Below are positions 1 to 4,947 of a DNA stretch of 6,823 nt, one piece after another. Made by a program: the position numbers and the translations under genes. Source of the stretch: Alectryocaccomicrobium faecavium. GTDB lineage: Bacteria; Bacillota; Clostridia; Christensenellales; Aristaeellaceae. The stretch covers positions 1 to 6,823 of the forward strand of contig DVOT01000195.1 in the NCBI GenBank assembly GCA_018713425.1. The letters run 5' to 3'. A model generated the notes under the pieces. It saw only the letters and a list, made by a program, of their open reading frames with translations. It ran no database searches and was not told where the DNA came from. The stretch's first letter is position 1, and the number at the start of each line of letters is the position of its first letter.

Positions 1-49
1 GGGCGCACGAAGCGCGCGCCCTGTGGGCGAAGCAGCGCGAAGTAAGCCC
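1..49. repeat. Intergenic repeat, copy A (cut by window edge)
   Basis: This stretch matches 3150-3198 in the same orientation, differing at only two of 49 positions. The differences (20 and 26) pair with each other in a small hairpin: stem 17-21 with 25-29, loop TGT. Similarity ends at about base 50. The left part of the element lies outside the window. The remainder to 132 has a possible 7-bp pairing (53-59 with 114-120) and no coding sequence that I recognise. Confidence 0.8.
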
Positions 50-132
50 AATGAGCAAGGAAGTACTGCAAGCCGCCAGGCGCAGCAGGACGACCATTGC
101 GAATTGTGGGGCGCTTGCTCTCCCGTCCACCG

Positions 133-160
133 GCGTGTCAAAAAGACTTTTTTGACACGC
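133..160. other. Perfect 12-bp hairpin or palindrome upstream of the amidohydrolase
   Basis: Arms 133-144 and 149-160 pair perfectly around a GACT loop. The T-run lies inside the right arm and is not followed by a T-tract, so this is not a standard terminator on either strand. It sits about 50 bases before the start codon. It could be an operator palindrome, an mRNA leader structure or part of a mobile intergenic repeat. Confidence 0.65.
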
Positions 161-162
161 TA

Positions 163-185
163 GGGCGTTGACTCTGTCAACGCCC
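163..185. other. Perfect 10-bp hairpin just before the amidohydrolase ribosome site
   Basis: Arms 163-172 and 176-185 pair perfectly around a three-base TCT loop. It lies two bases after the previous hairpin and 11 bases before the AAGGAGG site. Both hairpins contain TTGAC/GTCAA half-sites, giving four such half-sites in about 45 bases. No T-tract follows. A regulatory palindrome is possible; no convincing promoter could be placed around it. Confidence 0.6.
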
Positions 186-207
186 GTACCGCGCTTAAGG
201 AGGCTCC

Positions 208-1389
208 ATGGATCGATCCGAAATTATGGCGCTCATCGATGAAGCATACATCGTGCGCATTCGCCGCCAGCTCCATATGTACCCGGAGTTGGAATTTGAT
301 TTGCCCAACACGCTGGCGCTCGTCCGCTCAGAACTTGCGCAACTGGGCATTCCCTTTACGGAAAAATATGGCCGTTCTTCCATCGTGGGCTATATCAACC
401 CCGCGCACAACGGCTTCACCCTCGGCATACGCGCGGATATGGACGCGCTCCCCTTGCAGGAAAAAACCGGGCTGCCCTATGCCTCGTGCATCGACGGCCG
501 CATGCACGCCTGCGGGCACGACGCGCACACGGCCATGCTCCTGGGCGCGGCCAAAGCGCTCAAGGCCATCGAAAACCGCCTACCCTGCCGCGTGCTGCTG
601 GTGTTCCAGGCGTGCGAGGAAGGCCCATACACCGGCGCCAAGTTGATGGTGGAGGATGGATTGATGGAAGAAATCGACGCCATCTGCGGCCTGCACGTGG
701 AAACCAGCATGGAAACCGGCTGCATTGGCGCTTGTTCCGGCGTGGCCATGGCCACCTCGCACCCCATTATTATCGAATTCTTTGGCCGTACTTCGCACGC
801 CTCCAAACCCCAACAGGGCGTGGATGCGCTGGCCATGGCCGTGCGCTGCTATATGGATTTGCAAATGCTGCTGGCGCACGAACGCGACCCGTTGGCCGAC
901 GAATGCGTGCTGTGCATCGGTTCCCTGCACGCGGGAACCACCACGAACGTGACCCCGGATTATGCGGAAATCAAAATTTCCTTCCGGAATTTCGACATGG
1001 AGTTCGACGAGCGCATGTTGCGCCGCATCCGCGCGCTGGCGGAACACATCGCGCTGGACGCGGGCGGAACCGCCAAAGTGACGGACCGAATCAAAGCGCC
1101 CGTGCTCTATAACGATCCACAACAGTGCGAACGCCTGCTGGCCTCCGCGCGCAAAATCGTCGGCGCGGAAAACATCCGCCCTGTGCCCCGCCGCATCTCT
1201 TCCGAGGACTTCGCCTTCTACGCGCAAAAGAAACCCGCCGTTTTCTTCCGGCTGGGCATTGGCAACGAAGCCTTTGGCAGCACTGTGGGCGGGCATCGCA
1301 ACGATTTCCGCGTGGACGAGGCCGCCTTGCCCACGGGTTCCGCGGTGTTCGTGCAGTTCGCCCTGGATCAGCCCTCCACTATCTCATAA
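208..1389 (+). CDS. M20D-type metallo-amidohydrolase (N-acyl amino acid hydrolase family)
   Basis: The product is 393 residues, normal for the M20D family (hippurate, N-acetyl-diaminopimelate and auxin-conjugate amidohydrolases), two-metal enzymes that hydrolyse N-acyl amino acids. Visible motifs are RADMDALP (75-82), HACGHDAHT (100-108), the Glu pair 137-138, GLHVE (161-165), SHAS in the dimerisation domain (196-199), SSEDFAFY (331-338) and a late His363. By family precedent C102, H104, E138, H163 and H363 bind metal and E137 is the catalytic base; all are present, so the enzyme should be active. There is no signal peptide, so it is cytosolic. The ATG has AAGGAGG at 197-203, four bases upstream, which fixes the start. 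The next gene begins 40 bases after the stop and is probably cotranscribed. The acyl group and amino acid specificity cannot be told from sequence. Confidence 0.93.
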   Translation: MDRSEIMALIDEAYIVRIRRQLHMYPELEFDLPNTLALVRSELAQLGIPFTEKYGRSSIVGYINPAHNGFTLGIRADMDALPLQEKTGLPYASCIDGRMHACGHDAHTAMLLGAAKALKAIENRLPCRVLLVFQACEEGPYTGAKLMVEDGLMEEIDAICGLHVETSMETGCIGACSGVAMATSHPIIIEFFGRTSHASKPQQGVDALAMAVRCYMDLQMLLAHERDPLADECVLCIGSLHAGTTTNVTPDYAEIKISFRNFDMEFDERMLRRIRALAEHIALDAGGTAKVTDRIKAPVLYNDPQQCERLLASARKIVGAENIRPVPRRISSEDFAFYAQKKPAVFFRLGIGNEAFGSTVGGHRNDFRVDEAALPTGSAVFVQFALDQPSTIS

Positions 1390-1410
1390 AAATTTTATTT
1401 CAATCGCAAT

Positions 1411-1417
1411 GAGGAGG
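1411..1417 (+). promoter_or_regulatory. Ribosome binding site deciding the start of the ceramidase-like gene
   Basis: GAGGAGG ends 12 bases before the ATG at 1430, a somewhat long spacing. The in-frame ATG at 1409 overlaps this site and has no Shine-Dalgarno of its own. The open frame extends further left to 1259, but that part lies inside the preceding gene in another frame. The start at 1430 is therefore preferred. Confidence 0.75.
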
Positions 1418-1429
1418 TTCAAATTCGCC

Positions 1430-2953
1430 ATGAAACAAGTGCAAATCGGCTGGGCCACGCGCGACGTGTCCACTGACAAACCCATTGTAATCAACGGGCA
1501 AGCGCATTTGCGCGTCTCCCGCGGCGTGATCGACCCCGTGACCACCACTGCGTTGGTGCTGGACGATGGGGAGGATTGCGTCATTTTCGTATCGCTGGAT
1601 ATGGTTTCTTTCCGCTCGCAGTTGCTCAACGAACTGCGCGAAAAAGTGCGCGCCCTTTGCCCGGAGATCCCCGCGGAAAAGATCATCGCCAATGTAACGC
1701 ACGCGCATACCGGGCCGAGCCATTACACGGAAGCCTTCAATTTCACGGCCAGCGACCGACCGGAAGACCGCTGTCCTGTGCATATGGAAATCGCCTCTAG
1801 CGATGAATACCGCACCTGGCTTTCCACCACCATGGCGGAAATGATCGCCGAAGCCTGGAACGGGCGCAAGCCGGGCGGCATCGCTTATGGCTACGGCTAT
1901 GCCGTGGTGGGCCACAGCCGCCGCGTGTGCTATTTCGACGACGTTTCCAAGCGTTCCGCCGCCAATGCCACGGATACCTTCGCCGTGAATGGCCACGCGG
2001 TGATGTACGGCAACACGAACGACGACAATTTCTCGCACTATGAGGCGGGCGCGGATCACTTCATCAACCTGCTGTACACCTTCGACGCCGCCGGCAAGCT
2101 CTCGGGCGCCATCATCAACGTTCCCTGCCCCTCGCAGAATTCCGAGCACGAGTGGAAGCTTACCGCGGATTATTGGCATGATGTGCGCCAGGCCATTCGC
2201 GCCCAATATGGCGATATCTTCCTCCTGCCCCAATGCGCCGCCGCGGGCGACCTTTCGCCCCGCATCCTGCACTATAAGCAGGCGCAAGACCGCCGCTTCC
2301 GCCTGAAATACGGCGATTTCTACGCGAAAAACGGCGTGGAACGCGCAGCCCGCAAGGACATTGCCGAGCGCATCGCCGCCGCTTTTGGCGAAGTGCTGGA
2401 TTGGGCGCAAAAGGACATCCGCACTGCCGTGCCCATCCGCCACAAGGTAAGCACCGTGCAGCTTTCGCGCCGCATGATCACGGACGAAGAATACCAGCAA
2501 GCCAAGGAAGGCTTGGCCGCCGCTCAAGCGCAAGCCTTTGTGGAAACCGACGATCCTGTGCAGGATTTGATCACAAATAGCTGCATCATCTCCAACCGCA
2601 AGCGGTTCTATACCGTGCTCAGGAGCTATGAGGAGCAGGCGCACACCAAAACGCATCCCATGGAACTTCATGTGCTGCGCGTGGGCGACATCGCCTTCGC
2701 CACCAATCGCTTCGAATTATACACGGATTTCCAGCACCGCATGCAAGCGCGCAGCCCCTTCGAGCAGACGTTCATCGTGCAACTGTGCGCACAACCCACG
2801 GATAACGGCGGCGGATACCTGTGCACGCAGCGCGCGGAAGAGGGCCGCGGCTACAGCGCTATCATCTATAGCACCACGGTTTCGCCCGAAGGCGGGCAGG
2901 AGTTGGTGAACGAGACTTTGCGCCAGCTCAACGAACTGAAAAATATGGACTAA
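1430..2953 (+). CDS. Neutral/alkaline ceramidase-like hydrolase, intracellular
   Basis: The product is 507 residues and resembles the catalytic domain of neutral ceramidases, zinc amidases that split the N-acyl bond of ceramide. Recognisable stretches are THAHTGP (90-96; family zinc histidines H91 and H93), AAGDLSP (271-277; S276 aligns with the catalytic Ser of the family GD-x-SP motif), RFELYTDF (427-434; E429 as the expected Glu ligand) and GGYLCTQ with Y463 near the expected Tyr ligand. The second zinc His is not obvious: the segment reads CPSQNSEHEW (233-242), with H240 as a candidate. Canonical ceramidases are larger, with a signal peptide and a C-terminal Ig-like domain; both are absent, so this is a cytosolic, minimal relative. 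It follows an amidohydrolase by 40 bases. The substrate may not be ceramide; any N-acyl amide is possible. Confidence 0.8.
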   Translation: MKQVQIGWATRDVSTDKPIVINGQAHLRVSRGVIDPVTTTALVLDDGEDCVIFVSLDMVSFRSQLLNELREKVRALCPEIPAEKIIANVTHAHTGPSHYTEAFNFTASDRPEDRCPVHMEIASSDEYRTWLSTTMAEMIAEAWNGRKPGGIAYGYGYAVVGHSRRVCYFDDVSKRSAANATDTFAVNGHAVMYGNTNDDNFSHYEAGADHFINLLYTFDAAGKLSGAIINVPCPSQNSEHEWKLTADYWHDVRQAIRAQYGDIFLLPQCAAAGDLSPRILHYKQAQDRRFRLKYGDFYAKNGVERAARKDIAERIAAAFGEVLDWAQKDIRTAVPIRHKVSTVQLSRRMITDEEYQQAKEGLAAAQAQAFVETDDPVQDLITNSCIISNRKRFYTVLRSYEEQAHTKTHPMELHVLRVGDIAFATNRFELYTDFQHRMQARSPFEQTFIVQLCAQPTDNGGGYLCTQRAEEGRGYSAIIYSTTVSPEGGQELVNETLRQLNELKNMD

Positions 2954-2981
2954 CGTTGGTTCGAACGATCAAAAATGCATC

Positions 2982-3032
2982 AAAAAACGTCCCAAACGCA
3001 GTGCGGAAACTTCCACGCGGCGTTTGGGACGT
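2982..3032 (-). terminator. Intrinsic terminator for the - strand surface-protein gene
   Basis: Arms 2987-2999 and 3020-3032 pair perfectly over 13 bp; the 20-base loop can fold further. Read on the - strand, the hairpin is followed by six T residues (2987-2982) and another T-run at about 2976-2972. The + strand side has no T-tract, so it serves the leftward gene and not the hydrolase pair. It lies about 90 bases past that gene's present stop codon. Confidence 0.8.
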
Positions 3033-3052
3033 ATCTGTGGCTGCGCCGTGGC

Positions 3053-3152
3053 GCCTCCCTTCTAAAAAAGGAAGGCATTACGGGAGGCTTTGGGTTAGTG
3101 CTGCTCCCTACGGCGTAGCACTATCCAAAAGGCTCCCCTTTCGCAAAAGGGG
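3053..3152. repeat. Cluster of three inverted repeats inside the intergenic repeat element
   Basis: Three stem-loops follow one another: 3053-3059 with 3082-3088 (7 bp), 3096-3102 with 3117-3123 (7 bp), and 3135-3141 with 3146-3152 (7 bp, loop CGCA). The third resembles the GGCTCCCC...GGGG hairpin type common between genes of gut Clostridia. None is followed by a convincing T-tract. The stop codon of the leftward surface gene lies inside the second stem. Confidence 0.6.
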
Positions 3153-4140
3153 CGCACGAAGCGCGCGCGCTGTGCGCGAAGCAGCGCGAAGTAAGCCCGT
3201 CGAAGCCCCGAAGGGGTGGAGGGGCGAGGGGCGCCACAAGAGCCACCTGTTCCCCCTGCGCCATGCCTCTAGATGCCCGCAGATAAATTCGCAATTCGCG
3301 CGCTTCCTCCTGCGCGTCGCTATAGCTGGGGGCCAATGTCAGCGTGCTGCCGGACAACGACACGAAATTGTGTTCCGCGAGCGGTGTTTCCGCCCCTTCC
3401 GCTGAAACTTCCGTCACCTGCACAATTTCGTATTGCAAAGGTACGGCTGCCGCCACGGTATCCTTTAAAGTTTCTTCCTGCACATAAGCGCTCAAATCCA
3501 CGCTCCTGGATACGCCATCCGTTCCGCCTTCCGTCGTGGGCGCGCTGGCTTCCAGCGCGATCCCGTCCAAATGCAGCGCGGGCGGAATGACGCAAATGGC
3601 AGCCAGGCCCAAATAGCTGCCCGTGAAATCCGTCGGAATGGTTCCTGTGAATTGGTTGTTCCCCGCATATACAAAATTGCTCTTTTGCGCCAGTTCCTCA
3701 TCCATGATATATTGCAAATATCCATCTCCGATGAAACCCGCCGCCAGGACATACCCATCCTTGGGCGTCACGGTCATGGTGAAATCCGTGCCCGTATAGA
3801 ACGTATCGGGGGAAAGTGCGATCTTGCCACCCGTACAAGAGGATCTGCGATTCACTTTTCCGCTCAGGGGCATGATCGAAGGCAAAAAATGCACTTCGGC
3901 GGTAGGCAACGCCAATCCATCTGCACAAATCGCTTCTTCCGCCAATTTTGCCACAAACGTATAAACCACCTGTTGCGAATTTTCCGGCGTGGGGTTGTAT
4001 TCCGTACCGCCCAACCCATCGTTCACGCACGTCCAACTGACGTTCACCAGTTTTTGCGTTCCATCCGCCAGAAGGGCCGTTAGCGTTGTGGGCAGGCCGA
4101 TTTCCTCCTGCGGCGTGCCATAAGCCACAAAAAAGGCCAA
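3121..4140 (-). CDS. Body of a secreted Ig-like surface protein (3' part of a frameshifted gene)
   Basis: The open reading is 339 codons if counted from the TTG at 4140; the frame stays open upstream to about 4287. Residues 1-83 look like a bacterial Ig-like domain of group-4 type: YGTPQEEIGLP, then DGTQKLVNVSWTC, a Tyr-Asn-Pro segment and YTFVAKL. A second beta-rich region (about 100-185) and a third (about 215-290) follow. The in-frame codons just before 4140 (IIAGFAETEED) continue the domain pattern, so the TTG is unlikely to be the true start even though GGAGG lies five bases upstream. The missing 5' part is the signal-peptide ORF at 4466. Residues 315-339, and probably from about 303, are encoded by an intergenic repeat, and the TAG at 3123-3121 is in it. 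The likely role is surface attachment or scaffolding; no enzyme motif is seen. Confidence 0.65.
   Translation of the reverse strand: MAFFVAYGTPQEEIGLPTTLTALLADGTQKLVNVSWTCVNDGLGGTEYNPTPENSQQVVYTFVAKLAEEAICADGLALPTAEVHFLPSIMPLSGKVNRRSSCTGGKIALSPDTFYTGTDFTMTVTPKDGYVLAAGFIGDGYLQYIMDEELAQKSNFVYAGNNQFTGTIPTDFTGSYLGLAAICVIPPALHLDGIALEASAPTTEGGTDGVSRSVDLSAYVQEETLKDTVAAAVPLQYEIVQVTEVSAEGAETPLAEHNFVSLSGSTLTLAPSYSDAQEEARELRIYLRASRGMAQGEQVALVAPLAPPPLRGFDGLTSRCFAHSARASCAPFAKGEPFG
3150..3198. repeat. Intergenic repeat, copy B
   Basis: It matches 1-49 in the same orientation. The hairpin of copy A is kept here as 3166-3170 with 3174-3178, loop TGT, but the C-G pair of copy A is replaced by G-C (3169 with 3175). 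The element probably continues left to about 3128 and right to about 3235, where GC-rich simple sequence continues. This copy overlaps the 3' end of the surface-protein reading frame. Confidence 0.8.
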
Positions 4141-4172
4141 ATCTTCCTCCGTCTCGGCGAACCCAGCTATGA

Positions 4173-4210
4173 TTACCTGCTGCGCGGGCGAAGAGCCGGA
4201 GAAAAGGGAG
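4173..4210 (-). other. Probable frameshift junction in the surface-protein gene
   Basis: The signal-peptide frame stops at 4175-4173, while the Ig-domain frame is open back to a stop at 4290-4288. The switch must fall between these points and equals one missing base. The T-run at 4205-4202 is the easiest place: one more T joins the two frames into about 448 residues. No canonical X-XXY-YYZ slippery heptamer is in phase here, so a mutation or sequencing indel is likelier than programmed shifting. Confidence 0.6.
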
Positions 4211-4466
4211 ATTGCGCGAAGTCCGCCGCCCCGGTCGTGCTCGCTGGCGTCGTCCCATTGGCGGACACGTCTGCCGCAGCTGATGGCTCAGGACTTGCGC
4301 TCTGCTCCGGTTCCGCCGCGTGCGGCTCCTCCGGCGCGGCGCTGGTTTCTGCCGTGGGCGTAGGAGATGCGCCCTCCGCCGCTTCCGCCATTGCCAATAC
4401 CGGCGTCGCCGCCAGCAACATACAAATGATGAGCCATGCGCTCGCCCAACGTTTTATCCTCTTCAT
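4173..4466 (-). CDS. Signal peptide and Ala/Pro/Ser/Glu-rich linker (5' part of the frameshifted surface gene)
   Basis: The open frame is 97 residues. The start is well supported: AGGAGG at 4480-4475 lies eight bases before the ATG. Residues 1-25 or 1-27 form a classical signal peptide, with K2, R3, K5 and R6, a hydrophobic core WLIICMLLAA and an Ala-x-Ala type end (VLA or AMA). There is no lipobox cysteine in the right place. Residues 28-85 are a low-complexity linker rich in Ala, Pro, Ser, Thr and Glu, as seen between signal peptides and folded domains in exported proteins. The last residues before the stop (LRPRSR) do not fit this pattern and are probably out-of-frame sequence. I read this as the beginning of the protein whose body lies at 3121-4140. 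As it stands, it would release a short exported peptide of no evident function. Confidence 0.7.
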   Translation of the reverse strand: MKRIKRWASAWLIICMLLAATPVLAMAEAAEGASPTPTAETSAAPEEPHAAEPEQSASPEPSAAADVSANGTTPASTTGAADFAQSPFSPALRPRSR

Positions 4467-4537
4467 GCGATGTTCCTCCTATCCTCTCGCGAAGACTTTT
4501 TTGTCCGCTTGGTTTTCATTGCGCCAAAAATCTATAT

Positions 4538-4573
4538 AAAAAAGCGAGCGTAGGCCAAATAGCCCGCGCTCGC
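4538..4573 (-). terminator. Strong terminator-like hairpin in the leader of the surface gene
   Basis: Arms 4544-4550 and 4567-4573 give seven GC-rich pairs, and a further three pairs form inside (4553-4555 with 4562-4564). On the - strand, six T residues follow directly (4543-4538). It lies about 70 bases before the surface-gene start. No - strand protein gene ends just upstream apart from the small SINQ ORF, so it is either the end of that short transcript or an attenuator for the surface gene. Confidence 0.75.
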
Positions 4574-4591
4574 GGTTGATTGATATACGCC

Positions 4592-4604
4592 AAAAAAGGG
4601 AAAA

Positions 4605-4613
<9 letters not shown>
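4592..4613 (-). terminator. First terminator-like hairpin, overlapping the stop of the SINQ ORF
   Basis: Arms 4596-4601 and 4608-4613 pair over six bases with a six-base loop. On the - strand the stem runs into a T-tract ending at 4592. It is weaker than the hairpin at 4538-4573. The TAG of the small ORF (4607-4605) lies in its loop, so a terminating ribosome would sit on it. Confidence 0.6.
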
Positions 4614-4703
<90 letters not shown>

Positions 4704-4725
4704 TCTCCTTAGCACAATTTTACAT

Positions 4726-4769
4726 TGCGCCCCACTGGCGCAGGCACTGCCATGCGGGAGCACTCCCGC
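4726..4769 (-). other. Two hairpins in the 5' leader transcribed from P1
   Basis: Stems 4754-4760 with 4763-4769 (GC-rich; the two innermost bases leave a tight loop, so six pairs are realistic) and 4726-4731 with 4737-4742 (six pairs, loop of five) lie between the predicted P1 start and the ribosome site of the small ORF. They make the leader RNA structured. No known riboswitch class is recognised. Confidence 0.45.
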
Positions 4770-4784
4770 CATAGCTACCAATAT

Positions 4785-4813
4785 ATGATACTTCTTTGCC
4801 GCGAAAAAGTCAA
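4785..4813 (-). promoter_or_regulatory. Outer promoter P1 for the leader and surface gene
   Basis: On the - strand TTGACT (4813-4808) and TATCAT (4790-4785) are 17 bases apart, each with one mismatch to the sigma-70 consensus. The predicted start is near 4778. The RNA would carry two hairpins, the small ORF with its repeats, two terminator-like hairpins and then the surface gene. Confidence 0.7.
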
Positions 4814-4817
4814 GCAT

Positions 4818-4874
4818 TTCTGTGTAAGTGGACGCTTTTCTGCACGAGTGGACGTTTTTCTGCGCGAGTGGACG
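4818..4874. promoter_or_regulatory. Three direct repeats with exact 20-bp period between divergent promoters
   Basis: The 17-bp core TTCTG-N4-AGTGGACG occurs at 4818-4834, 4838-4854 and 4858-4874. The four variable bases are TGTA, CACG and CGCG. The period of two helical turns puts all copies on one DNA face. The array lies four bases from the P1 -35 and 10 bases from the + strand -35, an activator-like position for both. Phased direct repeats are typical of LytTR-type regulators, the usual partners of GHKL kinases such as the one encoded next door; that link is an inference. Confidence 0.7.
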
Positions 4875-4884
4875 GTAAAATCGG

Positions 4885-4913
4885 TTGACGCGGGCCACGC
4901 GCGGTGGTAAGCT
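4885..4913 (+). promoter_or_regulatory. Promoter of the sensor kinase gene
   Basis: TTGACG (4885-4890) and TAAGCT (4908-4913) are 17 bases apart. The -10 is weak (four of six), which suits a promoter needing an activator bound at the three repeats just upstream. The predicted start is near 4920, about 28 bases before the GTG codon. Confidence 0.6.
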
Positions 4914-4933
4914 ATAGACGCGAACACAAATGC

Positions 4934-4940
4934 GGAGGGA
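4934..4940 (+). promoter_or_regulatory. Ribosome binding site selecting a GTG start for the kinase
   Basis: GGAGGGA lies at the right distance from the GTG at 4948 (nine bases from GGAGG). The in-frame ATG at 4957 would be 18 bases away, too far. The GTG start also gives the N-terminus its Lys-Arg before the membrane anchor. Confidence 0.75.
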
Positions 4941-4947
4941 AAAATTC

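Noticed and set aside
580..1296. Long - strand open frames opposite the amidohydrolase, and similar ones opposite the ceramidase-like gene (1400-2671) and the kinase (5866-6714)
   Set aside because: These are shadows of GC-rich coding sequence. They show no domain pattern, and the + strand genes carry clear catalytic motifs.
1259..1429. Extension of the ceramidase-like gene to an ATG at 1259 or 1409
   Set aside because: The part before 1390 overlaps the well-supported amidohydrolase in another frame. The ATG at 1409 overlaps the ribosome site and has none of its own.
2987..3032. Terminator of the + strand hydrolase operon
   Set aside because: The hairpin has its T-tract only on the - strand side. 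No + strand intrinsic terminator was found after 2953.
4138..4150. TTG at 4140 with GGAGG five bases upstream as a true independent start
   Set aside because: The frame continues upstream with sequence fitting the same Ig-like domain, and the resulting protein would lack the export signal that lies just ahead. Re-initiation cannot be excluded.
4190..4215. Programmed -1 ribosomal frameshift joining the two parts of the surface gene
   Set aside because: No in-phase slippery heptamer of the X-XXY-YYZ type and no clear downstream structure are visible; an indel in the T-run is simpler.
4494..4503. Ten bases (GACTTTTTTG) shared with 145-154 near the first hairpin
   Set aside because: The match is short and T-rich with no extended similarity; probably chance.
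4818..4874. A short CRISPR array
   Set aside because: The repeat unit is 17 bp with three-base gaps, so there are no spacers of useful length. It sits between promoters, and no cas gene is present.
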